32,878 bases of DNA from Chloroflexota bacterium (GTDB taxonomy: Bacteria; Chloroflexota; Dormibacteria; CF-121): NCBI GenBank assembly GCA_005880395.1, contig VBHQ01000059.1, forward strand, positions 1 through 32,878. Direction: 5' to 3'. This document shows, one piece after another, positions 13,589 to 22,382 of this stretch (its first letter is position 1; each line of letters begins with the position of its first letter). The notes beneath the pieces were generated by a model, which did not search any database, was not told the origin of the DNA, and saw only the letters and a list, made by a program, of their open reading frames with translations. Position numbers and translations under genes: made by a program.

Positions 13589-14686
13589 GTGAAGGTGCTG
13601 ATCACCGGTGGAGCCGGCTTCATCGGTCAGCGAAGCGCGCAGTTATTGCTCAAACAGGGGCACCAGGTCACCGTCCTCGACAACCTGGGTCCGCCGGCGC
13701 ATGACGGCCCGCCCGCCTTGCCCGCCGGCATCGACCTGGTCGAAGGCGACGTTCGCAAGCGCGAGGATTGGGTCAAGGCGCTCAAAGACAACGAGGTCGT
13801 CCTCCACCTTGCCGACCATCATGATTACCTGCCCTCCTTCAGCAAGCTCTTTCACGTCAATGCAGTCGGAACCGGCATTCTCTTCGAGCTCCTTCTCGAT
13901 GGCAAGACCTCCGTTCGTCGGGTGGTGCTCGGCTCATCGACGGCGGTTTACGGCGAGGGAAAGTACCGATGCGGCAAGGATGGCGACGTCTACCCGCATC
14001 CCCGCTCGGTGGAGGCGCTCGAGCGGGGAACCTGGGAGCCGCCCTGCCCGCTGTGCGGCGGGGCGGTCAGCCCGATGGTGACGGACGAATCGGTGACGCG
14101 ACCGACCAGTGCCTACGGACTCAGCAAGCTTGCCCAGGAGGATCTCCTCAAGCTGGTCGCCGAACGCCAGCGAATGGAGTGGGTCATTCTTCGCTATGGC
14201 GCGGTGCAGGGCCGCCCGCAGCCCTTTCAGAACGCGTACTATGGCGCGCTGCGGATCTTCGCCTTACGCGCCGCGCACGATCAGCCGCCGGTGCTGCTCG
14301 AGGATGGGAAGCAGCTGCGCGATTTCATCGATGTCGAGGACGTCGCCCGGGCCAACCTGTCCGCCCTTGGGGACCTGCCGGTGGGGACCTACAACGTCGC
14401 CAGTGGTCGGGCGCACACGGTGATGGACCTGGCGCGCACGTTGGTGCGGGTGGCAGACCGCGAGCTGGTTCCCGAGACCCCGGGCCTCTTCCGGGTCGGC
14501 GATGCGCGGCACGCCGTCCCCGACGTCAGCCGGCTGAAAGCGGCCGGCTGGGAGGCGCAGGTGGGACTGGAGGCGATGGCGCGCGCCTACTGGCAATGGC
14601 TCCAGGAACAGCCCGGATTGGACACCTTTTTCGAAGGCGCCGAGCATGTGATGGCGCGCACCGGAACCGTTCGCATGTCGCGATGA
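13589..14686 (+). CDS. NAD-dependent sugar-nucleotide epimerase/dehydratase (extended SDR) with Cys-rich insertion
   Basis: 365 aa. Rossmann start VLITGGAGFIGQR, Asp in LDNLG for NAD binding, catalytic Ser region LGSSTAVYG and YGLSK (Tyr and Lys). Substrate region: LRYGAVQGRPQ and RDFIDVEDVARANL. Between the Ser motif and YxxxK sits an insertion with three Cys (YRCGKDG near residue 130, CPLCGG near residue 152) resembling a zinc-binding loop, known to me from relatives annotated as dTDP-L-rhamnose 4-epimerases. It probably makes an activated sugar for the glycosyltransferases downstream. GTG 13589 is fixed by the Rossmann motif; the ATGA overlap with the next gene indicates an operon. Confidence 0.88.
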   Translation: MKVLITGGAGFIGQRSAQLLLKQGHQVTVLDNLGPPAHDGPPALPAGIDLVEGDVRKREDWVKALKDNEVVLHLADHHDYLPSFSKLFHVNAVGTGILFELLLDGKTSVRRVVLGSSTAVYGEGKYRCGKDGDVYPHPRSVEALERGTWEPPCPLCGGAVSPMVTDESVTRPTSAYGLSKLAQEDLLKLVAERQRMEWVILRYGAVQGRPQPFQNAYYGALRIFALRAAHDQPPVLLEDGKQLRDFIDVEDVARANLSALGDLPVGTYNVASGRAHTVMDLARTLVRVADRELVPETPGLFRVGDARHAVPDVSRLKAAGWEAQVGLEAMARAYWQWLQEQPGLDTFFEGAEHVMARTGTVRMSR

Positions 14687-15228
14687 CCCGGGCCGCGACC
14701 CGTCGCTTCCCCATCCGCTACTCGATTCAGCGGTGGAGCGACGGCGTCTGGTTCTATGGGAGTTTTTTCATCATCCTGGTGGTCCTGATCGCGGGCAAGT
14801 TGATCGCGCATCAAAGCATCCTGTCCTTTGTTCCCGTGCTCATCCTGGATGGCGGCATCCTGCTCGCGTTCTGGCTGATGAGGCTGCTGTCGTACGTCGA
14901 GGTCAACGACGCCGGCCTGCGGATCCGATACGTCACGCGCAGGATGGACCTTCCCTACGCGGCCCTCTCGCGAGTCCGGCGGCAGCCGCTTGAAGTCGCC
15001 TTTCAGCCGGCGGAGCGCCGGCGATTCGTCAACCGCTTCGTCCGCCGCCTTGGGCGGCAGCCGGCGGCGTATATCCGCCTCGATCGGCGCCAGGACAACC
15101 TGCTCGTGCAGGCCGAGCGCCGCCTCGGTCCGCGGTTGGTCGCGGGCGCCGACATCGTCGTGCCGATCCTTGACATCGATGAGTTCGTCAGCGAGATGAA
15201 AGGCCGGCTTCGCGGCTCGGGAAGTTGA
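14683..15228 (+). CDS. Membrane protein with PH-like domain
   Basis: 181 aa from ATG 14683, overlapping the epimerase stop (ATGA). Two closely spaced membrane helices (about residues 25-42 and 47-65) form a hairpin; the remaining 115 residues are cytoplasmic. The segment YVEVNDAGLRIRY and the following LPYAALSRVRRQ resemble bacterial PH (bPH2/YdbS-like) domains, which follow such helical hairpins. Very basic central part (ERRRFVNRFVRRLGRQ). Function unknown; possibly membrane or envelope homeostasis. Confidence 0.65.
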   Translation: MTRAATRRFPIRYSIQRWSDGVWFYGSFFIILVVLIAGKLIAHQSILSFVPVLILDGGILLAFWLMRLLSYVEVNDAGLRIRYVTRRMDLPYAALSRVRRQPLEVAFQPAERRRFVNRFVRRLGRQPAAYIRLDRRQDNLLVQAERRLGPRLVAGADIVVPILDIDEFVSEMKGRLRGSGS

Positions 15229-15262
15229 TGAGCGGCCTGACGGACCTCTTCTTATCGCCGAC

Positions 15263-16897
15263 GTGATCCAGCCCGTGATCCACGCCAGGGAGGCGGCGCC
15301 GAAAAGCGGGCGATCCTGGTGGCGCATCGACCGGCAGGACGTCTACTGGCTACTGGCGCTGACCCTGATCGCCGGCATCCTTCGGTTTGCCAGCCCGATC
15401 TTCCTCGACGTCTTCAGCCACCCCACCAGCACCGCACCGATCAGCGCCTGGGGCATCGGGCACGACTACCAGGATCCGAAGATTCCGGGGCTGGGTAAGC
15501 CGAATGAGATCGCGCCGGCCTCGCCATTCGTCTTCGATGAGCTGTACTTCGCCAACGACGCCCACGACGACATCCTGGGACGCGACTACTTCGATCCCGA
15601 GCCGCCGCTGGCCAAGCTGATCATCGCCGTCGGCGAGGTGCTCTTCGGCTTCAACTCCTTCGGCTGGCGCGTCATGGTCGCCCTCTTCGGCACCGCCATC
15701 GTGCCGCTGATGTATCTGCTTGCCCGCCAGCTCCTCGCCGTGCGCTTCTTTGCGATCGCCGCGGCCATTCTGACGGCGTTCGACGGCTTGCTGTTCGTCG
15801 AGTCGCGGACGGCGGTGATCGACATCATCCCGATCACGCTTGTCGTGCTGACCTATCTGATCTTCCATCTTCACCTCAACGGCGACACGCCGGCGCGGCA
15901 ACGGTGGACCATCGTCCTGACCGGCATCCTGCTCGGGCTGGCGATCGGCGCCAAGTGGACCGCGATTGCCGCCTACGGCACGATCATTGTCATCCTGGCC
16001 TTCCGGCTGATCGCGGGCTGGACGCGCTATGACCGGGCCACGGCCGGCACGGCGCTCCTGAGCCTGGCCATGCTGCCCATCGTGTTTTACGGCTTCACCT
16101 TCATGCGCTACCTGATGATCGAGCACTCGATCACGAATCTGCCGCAACCGCCGCTTGCGTTCGCGCCCTTCCATTTCAATCTGGGCGCGGCCTGGACTGA
16201 CATCGCCGAATGGCACCGGCAGACGTGGCTGTATCACATCAACCTCAAGGCGGACCACATCTTCTACAGTCCGTGGTGGACCTGGCCGCTCGATTTCCGT
16301 CCGGTCGTCTACTACTTCACCAACACCGGGCTCGGGGTGGACCAGTCAACCGGCTCGGCGCTGGTCGCCGAGATCTTCAACCTGGGCAACCCCCTGAGCT
16401 GGTGGGGCGGCACCTTTGCGCTCGTCGGCATCGCCATCGGCCTGCCCTGGCTGATCCGCGACTACCGCAGCCGCCGCGCGATGGATGGCATCGAGCGCGA
16501 AGGGCGCGACCTGGCGGGCACGGTCGACCAGCGACTGCACACCTCGATCTTCCTGCTGACCGCGTTCATCGCCGCCTGGCTGCCACTGTCGCGGATTCCG
16601 CGCGGCCTCTTTCTCTATCACATGCTCGGCGGGCTGCCGGCCATGCTGCTGGCGCTGGCGCTGGGACTGACCTCCTTGCGGTCGCTGCATGGCCTGCTGC
16701 CGGGGTTTACGGCGCGGATCAGCGGGGCTGTCCCGGCCTATGCCTTCCTGCTGATGGTGATCGCCTTCTTCTTCTATTTCTATCCGCTCTGGACCGGCCT
16801 GCCCCTGACCGCTGATGCGCTCAACGGCCACATCTGGTTCGCGTTCGTCAAGCCCTGGCCGAACTGGTGTCTCTGCTACTGGACCAATCCGGGTTAG
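15263..16897 (+). CDS. PMT-family (GT39, GT-C) dolichyl/polyprenyl-phosphate mannosyltransferase-like protein
   Basis: 544 aa from GTG 15263. Polytopic with a short cytoplasmic N-terminus, first helix VYWLLALTLIAGILRF, then a large outer loop carrying the acidic catalytic pair FDELYFAND and DPEPPLAKLIIAVGE, diagnostic of protein O-mannosyltransferases. Further family features: FGWRVMVALFG, DGLLFVESRTAVIDI and a C-terminal multi-helix block with WNP-like ending. It transfers a sugar from a polyprenyl-phosphate donor to exported protein or envelope acceptors. It overlaps the next GT-C gene by 31 nt. No Shine-Dalgarno; a TTATCG stretch just before the GTG may be part of a promoter. Confidence 0.88.
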   Translation: MIQPVIHAREAAPKSGRSWWRIDRQDVYWLLALTLIAGILRFASPIFLDVFSHPTSTAPISAWGIGHDYQDPKIPGLGKPNEIAPASPFVFDELYFANDAHDDILGRDYFDPEPPLAKLIIAVGEVLFGFNSFGWRVMVALFGTAIVPLMYLLARQLLAVRFFAIAAAILTAFDGLLFVESRTAVIDIIPITLVVLTYLIFHLHLNGDTPARQRWTIVLTGILLGLAIGAKWTAIAAYGTIIVILAFRLIAGWTRYDRATAGTALLSLAMLPIVFYGFTFMRYLMIEHSITNLPQPPLAFAPFHFNLGAAWTDIAEWHRQTWLYHINLKADHIFYSPWWTWPLDFRPVVYYFTNTGLGVDQSTGSALVAEIFNLGNPLSWWGGTFALVGIAIGLPWLIRDYRSRRAMDGIEREGRDLAGTVDQRLHTSIFLLTAFIAAWLPLSRIPRGLFLYHMLGGLPAMLLALALGLTSLRSLHGLLPGFTARISGAVPAYAFLLMVIAFFFYFYPLWTGLPLTADALNGHIWFAFVKPWPNWCLCYWTNPG

Positions 16898-18834
16898 CGC
16901 TCGTCGCCGGCGGGCTTGCCCTCGGGTTGGGACTCGCGTCTGGAGGGCCACCCTGGCTGACGCTCGGCGAGCGGCTGGTCATCGGGATGGTCGTCTCGGT
17001 GATGGCGCTGACGGTCGCGGGCTACCTGCTGGCGCTGGCGACCGGCGCGACCGCCGGTTTGGTGCTGCTCGTGGCTCTCGCCGCGCTCGGCTGCGGCGTC
17101 CTGCTGCTGGTCCGGCACCGTGCGCGGATCCACCGCGAGCTGCTGTACATGCGCCAGGAGTTTGCCCCTGGTGACCTCGCGCTGCCAGCCGTCGTCGTCC
17201 TGGTCGCTGCGGCGATGGCGTACCTGTTCGGCCGCGCCGTCGAGGTCACGCCCGATGCCTGGCTGGCCCAATACAACAACACCTGGTCTGACTGGGCGCT
17301 GCATGCCAGCTATGCCACCGCCTTCACCTACGGCAACAACCTGCCGCCGCAGAACCCGCTGTTCTCGGGAACGCCCTTGCGCTATCCGTTCGCCCCCGAC
17401 TTCGCCAGCTCGCTGCTCATCGGCGGTGGCTGGAGCATTCCCGCGGCGCTGATCTGGCCAGGCTGGGCGATGACCACGCTTGCCCTCACCGGACTCATCC
17501 TTTGGGCCCGGCGGCTGACGGACGGGATCGGTGCCGGCGTGATCGCCGTGACGCTCACCCTCCTGGGTGGAGGCCTCGGGTTCTGGTTCTTCTTCGGCGA
17601 TGCCGCCCACCTGGGACTGGTGAACGCGCTGCTGCATATTCCGCGGGCTTACGACCGCTTCGATCCGCCGGTCAACATCCAGTGGTACAACCCGATCCTT
17701 TCCTACTATCTGCCGCAGCGGTCGTTCGTGTTCGGCGCCGCGATCGTGATCGCGATCCTGCTGCTGCTCACGCCGCCGCTCCTGCGGACGCCGTTCTTCG
17801 ACTGGCCCGCGACGCTCTCGGCGCTGAAGCTGGGCTGGCGCCGGCCGCTGATCAGCAGCGAGGCGGCGGCCTTCCTGGTTGCCGGCGGCCTGGCCGGCGT
17901 TCTGCCGCTCTTCCATGTGCACAGCCTCGTCGTGGTCGGCCTGGTCACCGCCTGCTGGGCGGTCTGCTATCCACGACCGGCGTGGATCGGGTTCTTCGCG
18001 GCCATGCTGGTGCTCGCCGTTCCCCGGTTGCTGATGGCGGTGCCCGGCGACCCCGGCCTGCCGCCGGAGCACCAGTATCCCCGGTGGTTGATCGGATGGA
18101 TGTCAGGATCCGACTTACCCGCCTGGTTCTGGATCAAGAACACGGGCCTGTTCTGGCCACTGCTCCTGCTGGCGCTGCTGAGTCCGCTGGCGCTGAACCG
18201 CCGGGCCCGGGCGCTGATCGCCCCGTTCAGCCTGGTGTTCCTGGTCGCCAACCTGGTGAAGTTCCAGCCGTGGGACTGGGATAACAGCAAACTGCTCGTC
18301 TTCTGGTACATGGCAAGCGCGGTTGCCGTCGGCGCGCTGATGCTTCGAATCTGGCGCATGGCTGCCGCGGGAGGGATCCTCGCCGGCGCCGCCTGGGTGA
18401 CCCTGATCGCCTCCGGAGCGCTCTCGCTGTTGCAGGTGCTGCCGCCGCAGGGGCCAAGCTTTGTCTGGTTTTCCGCCGAAGAGGTGCGCCTGGCAGCAGA
18501 GGTCCGGCAAGCGACGCCGCCCAGGGCGGTGTTCGTCACCGGCGAGGAACCGACCAACCCGATTGCCGACCTGGCCGGCCGATCGGTGTTGATCAGCTAT
18601 CCGGGGTGGCTGTGGAGCAGCGGGATCAATTACGCCCAACGGGAAGCGGACCTGGCGCGAATTTACAATGGCGGGCCGGCGGCGCTGGCCCTGCTGTCCC
18701 ACTATCACGTGCGCTATCTCGTGGTCGGTCCCAGCGAGCGGGCGACGCTCCATCCCAATGTCGACTACTTCAGCGCGACGTTCCGGTTGGTGCTCCAGAG
18801 TGCGAACTATCAGATCTACCAGGTCCCTGATTGA
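16867..18834 (+). CDS. Large GT-C-like membrane glycosyltransferase
   Basis: 655 aa with about 12-14 membrane helices. After the first helices an outer loop contains NTWSDWALHASY, the Asp-containing motif seen in several GT-C families, then NPLFSGTPLRYPF. Another loop holds WYNPILSYYLPQRSF; a later one has KFQPWDWDNSKLL. The C-terminal region (LSHYHVRYLVVGPSER) is extracytoplasmic and resembles the end of archaeal/Chloroflexus YYY-type (DUF2298-like) proteins. I place it as a lipid-linked-sugar-dependent transferase by analogy; acceptor unknown. GTG 16867 lies inside the PMT gene, so the two are coupled. Confidence 0.7.
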   Translation: MSLLLDQSGLALVAGGLALGLGLASGGPPWLTLGERLVIGMVVSVMALTVAGYLLALATGATAGLVLLVALAALGCGVLLLVRHRARIHRELLYMRQEFAPGDLALPAVVVLVAAAMAYLFGRAVEVTPDAWLAQYNNTWSDWALHASYATAFTYGNNLPPQNPLFSGTPLRYPFAPDFASSLLIGGGWSIPAALIWPGWAMTTLALTGLILWARRLTDGIGAGVIAVTLTLLGGGLGFWFFFGDAAHLGLVNALLHIPRAYDRFDPPVNIQWYNPILSYYLPQRSFVFGAAIVIAILLLLTPPLLRTPFFDWPATLSALKLGWRRPLISSEAAAFLVAGGLAGVLPLFHVHSLVVVGLVTACWAVCYPRPAWIGFFAAMLVLAVPRLLMAVPGDPGLPPEHQYPRWLIGWMSGSDLPAWFWIKNTGLFWPLLLLALLSPLALNRRARALIAPFSLVFLVANLVKFQPWDWDNSKLLVFWYMASAVAVGALMLRIWRMAAAGGILAGAAWVTLIASGALSLLQVLPPQGPSFVWFSAEEVRLAAEVRQATPPRAVFVTGEEPTNPIADLAGRSVLISYPGWLWSSGINYAQREADLARIYNGGPAALALLSHYHVRYLVVGPSERATLHPNVDYFSATFRLVLQSANYQIYQVPD

Positions 18835-18838
18835 TCCC

Positions 18839-18844
18839 TAGAAT
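18839..18844 (+). promoter_or_regulatory. Probable -10 box, leaderless
   Basis: TAGAAT ends 6 nt before GTG 18851; no matching -35. Confidence 0.5.
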
Positions 18845-18850
18845 GCGCAC

Positions 18851-19192
18851 GTGCTGACGCGCTTTCTGATCCACGTGGTTGCGCTGTTGATCGTCTTTTA
18901 CGTCGTCTGGCACGTCCACACCGGGTTGCTCGGCGCGGCGGTGGTGATGGCGATCATCCTCGCGCTGGTCAACACCATCATCCGGCCGGTGCTGATCATG
19001 CTGACGCTGCCGGTCACGATCCTGACGCTCGGGCTCTTCGTCCTGGTCTTGAACGCCCTCCTCTTTGCGCTGGCATTCGCCGTCCTGCAAGGGATCATGA
19101 ACGTCCACTTCGACGTCGGCTTGGGGCAGATCGTGCTGGGCTACGTGATCTACGTTGTGATCAGCATGGTGCTGACACGGCTGGTCCGCTAG
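18851..19192 (+). CDS. YvlD/phage-holin-family-4-like membrane protein
   Basis: 113 aa with four hydrophobic helices and the family core ALVNTIIRPVLIMLTLP followed by VTILTLGLFVLVLNALLF. These proteins (YvlD, DUF360) are widespread, small, of unknown role; the holin name is historic and does not imply a prophage. Possible link to envelope stress. GTG 18851 follows a TAGAAT box by 6 nt. Its stop codon (19190-19192) shares the palindrome CTAG (19189-19192) with the stop codon of the convergent mannosyltransferase remnant. Confidence 0.85.
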   Translation: MLTRFLIHVVALLIVFYVVWHVHTGLLGAAVVMAIILALVNTIIRPVLIMLTLPVTILTLGLFVLVLNALLFALAFAVLQGIMNVHFDVGLGQIVLGYVIYVVISMVLTRLVR

Positions 19193-20146
19193 AACGCCCA
19201 ATAGCCTCGGCCGAAGGCCAGGCCAAAGATCACCAGGCCGACCAGGGAGCTGACGATCATCGACAGGTATAGCCAGCGGCTCGTAATCCGCCCAACCAGC
19301 AGGAAGAGCGGGTACATGCCGAGGAGATAGCGGGGAATGCTCAGCCAGAAGGGAAGGAAGGTCACCATCACCGTGAGGACGGTCGCGTAGACCGCATCCG
19401 CGGGGCGCAGGCGTAGCCAGCTCAGCACGGCGGTGGCATAGGCCGCGATCCCGCCGGCAATCTCGCCGCCGCCGACGGTGACTTTCTCCCAGGGCACGCG
19501 CGTAGACGCCAAAGCCCAGCACGATCAGCAGTGAGGGCATGACGGCGTGCCACGCTCGAATCACGGTGCGGCGCGCCATCCACAGCTCGACAACAAGGAA
19601 CGGCAGCAGCGCCATCCCGGTCAGCCTCGTGGCGGCCGCCAGCCCGCCCAGCATTCCCGAGGCAACCCAGCGCTGCCGCCGCGCCGCCAGCACCGAGCCA
19701 AAAGCGATCGCGCAGAAGAGCGCTTCGGTGTAGCCGACCATCAGGAAGTAGGCCGTCGGAAAGAGCGTGAAGAAGGCGGCTGCCCGGAAGGCGCTGTTGC
19801 CGGGGCGGTCGAGTCGCGCAACCTCATAGAGAAGGATCGCCGCGGCGATTCCGGCGAGGTTGCTGATCAGGAGCGCGGCCAGCCGGAGCGGCAAGCCGAT
19901 CGCAGCAACGGCGCTGATCAGCGCCGGATACAGGGGAAAGAATGCGATCAGGTTGCGGGCGTCGCCGCTGTGGCTGTAGCCGTTGGCCGCCAGGTACAAA
20001 TAATGCTTGGCGTCCCATTGGTCCCAGGCCGCCCCGAGCGCGGTCAACGGGTCCGGGCCGATGCCATAGGCCGCCAGCGTCAGCCCGATCATCACGGCCC
20101 TGACCAGCAGCGCCAGGATCAGCAGGCTCAGCCACGGCCGAGGCAC
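19189..20146 (-). pseudogene. PIG-V-like mannosyltransferase, frame-broken with missing segment
   Basis: The N-terminal part (GTG 20146, or GTG 20230 with a longer tail) reads in one frame: VPRPWLSLLILALLVRA, WDAKHYLYLAANGY and FFPLYPALI, the Asp-rich first loop and signature of bacterial PIG-V-like GT-C mannosyltransferases. It continues to LLIVLGFGVYA near 19500 and then leaves frame. The C-terminal part resumes in another frame at VPWEKVTVGGG and runs to the stop at 19189, including SIPRYLLGMYPLFLL. At the junction about 30 residues expected in the family (the outer loop with the conserved HAQ..WGR..PW region) are absent. So this is a deletion with a frame change, real or from assembly. 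Without correction the protein is truncated. Confidence 0.75.
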
Positions 20147-20220
20147 GCTGACCCGCCAGACCGCCGGCGGCGAGGTTGGCGTACCATAGCCCGGCAACGG
20201 CCCCGCGGCCGTGTCACCGC

Positions 20221-21048
20221 TTGAGCTCACAGGACTGGCTTCCGCTGTTCCGCACCATCGCCTCGGAGGTCCGCGCCAGCGTGACGCCCCTCGCCGGGTC
20301 CCCCGCCGGAAGGGAGGTGGTTGGCGCCGGCGCCGGCGGCGATCAGACCATTTATCTCGATCAAATCGCCGAAGACATCGTGGTCCGCCACCTCGAGGAA
20401 GCCTATCGCAGGGGACTACGCTTCACGTTGATCTCGGAAGAGCTCGGGGAGCGAGATTTCGGCGGCCGCCCCCTGGTGCTGGCGGATCCGGTCGACGGCA
20501 GCTACAACGCGAAGTCGGGGCTGCCATACTATGCCGTCGTGCTGGCGGCCACTGAGGGTGACCAATTCCGCGATGTCACATTCGGCTATGTGCAGAATCT
20601 GGTGACGGGCGATGAGTTCTGCGCGGCCCGAGGCGGAGGAGCCTTCCGCAACGGCCGGCGGCTTCACCCCGAGCCGGCCAGCTTCGACGGCGGCTCGATC
20701 CCGCTGGCGCAGCTCGACGCTCCAACCGGGGTCGAACCCCGCGACCGGGCCTCGGCGATCTTAAAGCGCGCCGAGAAGATCCGGCAGCTTGGCTCGGCGG
20801 CGCTCAATCTGTGTCACACCGCAGCGGGCGGGATCGCGCTTCAGGTAACGCCGGCACCGGTCCGCGCGTTCGACCTGGCGGCGCCGTTGCGCATCCTCTG
20901 GGAAGCCGGCGGGGTGGCATCCGACTTCGACGGACGCCCGATCGAGGAGGTGTCGGTGCGGCTCGATTCGCGGACCACGCTGCTGGCCTCGGTGACCCCG
21001 GCGATTCATCGGTATGCGCTGCAGCTGCTGGGAGCGGCGGTGGCCTGA
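20221..21048 (+). CDS. Inositol monophosphatase/FBPase superfamily phosphatase
   Basis: About 275 aa from TTG 20221; upstream in-frame residues are atypical, and the start overlaps the 5' region of the divergent mannosyltransferase. Metal-binding motifs: ISEELGE, then LADPVDGSYNAKSGLPYYA (Asp-x-Val-Asp-Gly-Ser) and the C-terminal RAFDLAAPLRILWEAGG. The SYNAKSGLPYY form is close to archaeal dual IMPase/fructose-1,6-bisphosphatases. It hydrolyses a phosphorylated polyol or sugar; given the downstream GT4 and GH57 genes it may act in sugar or compatible-solute metabolism. Its stop overlaps the GT4 start (TGATG). Confidence 0.85.
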   Translation: MSSQDWLPLFRTIASEVRASVTPLAGSPAGREVVGAGAGGDQTIYLDQIAEDIVVRHLEEAYRRGLRFTLISEELGERDFGGRPLVLADPVDGSYNAKSGLPYYAVVLAATEGDQFRDVTFGYVQNLVTGDEFCAARGGGAFRNGRRLHPEPASFDGGSIPLAQLDAPTGVEPRDRASAILKRAEKIRQLGSAALNLCHTAAGGIALQVTPAPVRAFDLAAPLRILWEAGGVASDFDGRPIEEVSVRLDSRTTLLASVTPAIHRYALQLLGAAVA

Positions 21049-22370
21049 TGCTCGAACCGGACCAGACAACCTTCATTCTGCTGTCCTTCGAAGGCCCGGA
21101 TATCTACTCGCAAGCCGGCGGGCTCGGCGTTCGCGTCAAGGAACTGTCGCGGGCGCTGGCGGAGCGCGGCTTCAACACCCACCTGTTCTTTGTCGGTGAT
21201 CCGACCCTCCCGGCGGACGAAAGTGCGCTCGATGGCCGGCTCTGGCTGCATCGCTGGAGCCAGTGGATCAGCCGATATCACCCCGTGGGTGTCTACGACG
21301 GCGAGAACGACAAGGTAGCCGACATCAATCAAAGCCTTCCCGACACCCTCCTGGCGAAATACATCCGGCCGGCGATCGAGCGGGGCCAGACCGTGGTGAT
21401 CCTCGGTGAAGAGTGGCATATCGCGCATGTCATGACGCTGATCTCGGACGCGCTCTACTTCGCCGGGCTGCGCGACCGCTGCCTCCTGCTCTGGAACGCC
21501 AACAACCACTTTGCCTTTCATCGGATCAACTGGGGCCAGCTCGGCTTCACCACGACGCTGATGACCGTCTCGCGGTACATGAAGCACATCATGTGGCGCT
21601 GGGGAGTCAACCCGATCGTCGTCCCAAACGGTATCCCCAGCTCGATGATGGCGCGCGTCAGCCAGGCGCAGGTCCGGGCGGTCCGCTCCGCCGTCAACGT
21701 CCCCGCGCTGCTGTTCAAGATCGGCCGGTTCAGTCCCGACAAGCGCTGGCACCAGGCGATCACGGCCGTCGCGCAGCTGAAAGCGCGCGGGGTCGGCACC
21801 CGGCTCCTGATGCGAGGCGGCCTCGAACCGTTCGGCGGCGAAGTCCTACGACTGGCCGCCCAGCTTGGGCTCAAGGTGGTCCCGCTCGCGAACCGGATGG
21901 ATGATGTGCCTTCCCTGGTGAGAACCCTCAAGGACAATGCCGATGCCGACATCTGGAACCTCACCGCCTTTCTGCCGGACGACCTGCTCCCGGTTCTCTA
22001 TGCCTCGGCCACCGCGACCCTGGCCAACAGCGGCCACGAGCCGTTCGGGCTGGTCGGGCTGGAAGCGATGGCGTCGGGCGGTGTCGCCTTTGTCGGTGCC
22101 ACCGGCGAGGAGTATGCCGAGCCGTTCAAGAACGCCATCGTGATCGAAACCGAGGAGGCGGCGGAGATCGTTGCCTACGTGGCGCACCTGGCGGAGCACC
22201 CCGAGAACGCCCGGAACCTGCGGATTGCCGCGCAGCGGACGGCGCGTGATTACACCTGGCAGCGCGTGATCGATATTCTGCTGCAGCGCCTCGAGTTCGT
22301 CGCTCTCAAGCAAGGGCTCAGGCTGCCCGATTCCGCATCGTCGAGCCCGCCGGCGAGCGCCGGCCTTTGA
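21048..22370 (+). CDS. GT4-like glycosyltransferase
   Basis: 440 aa, GT-B fold. N-terminal acceptor-side motif SQAGGLGVRVKELSRALAERG, then VPNGIP, the donor-side start IGRFSPDKRWHQAI and the nucleotide-sugar Glu motif GHEPFGLVGLEAMASGG. It is cytoplasmic, with no membrane helix. The SxAGGLGV pattern recalls glycogen/sucrose-synthase-type GT4 and GT5 enzymes. Neighbours (phosphatase upstream, GH57 12 nt downstream) suggest synthesis or remodelling of an alpha-glucan or glucoside; donor and acceptor are not determinable. Low-complexity Ser/Pro/Ala tail at the end. Confidence 0.88.
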   Translation: MLEPDQTTFILLSFEGPDIYSQAGGLGVRVKELSRALAERGFNTHLFFVGDPTLPADESALDGRLWLHRWSQWISRYHPVGVYDGENDKVADINQSLPDTLLAKYIRPAIERGQTVVILGEEWHIAHVMTLISDALYFAGLRDRCLLLWNANNHFAFHRINWGQLGFTTTLMTVSRYMKHIMWRWGVNPIVVPNGIPSSMMARVSQAQVRAVRSAVNVPALLFKIGRFSPDKRWHQAITAVAQLKARGVGTRLLMRGGLEPFGGEVLRLAAQLGLKVVPLANRMDDVPSLVRTLKDNADADIWNLTAFLPDDLLPVLYASATATLANSGHEPFGLVGLEAMASGGVAFVGATGEEYAEPFKNAIVIETEEAAEIVAYVAHLAEHPENARNLRIAAQRTARDYTWQRVIDILLQRLEFVALKQGLRLPDSASSSPPASAGL

Positions 22371-22382
22371 GAGGATAGGGCG

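Noticed and set aside
16894-18072. Long minus-strand open frame of 392 codons opposite the GT-C gene
   Set aside because: Its translation is full of Arg, Gln, Asp and Gly runs, typical of the reverse complement of membrane-protein codons; no start signal.
18851-19192. Possible prophage because of a holin-like protein
   Set aside because: The YvlD/holin-4 family is chromosomal and common; no integrase, capsid, lysin or att-like repeats are nearby.
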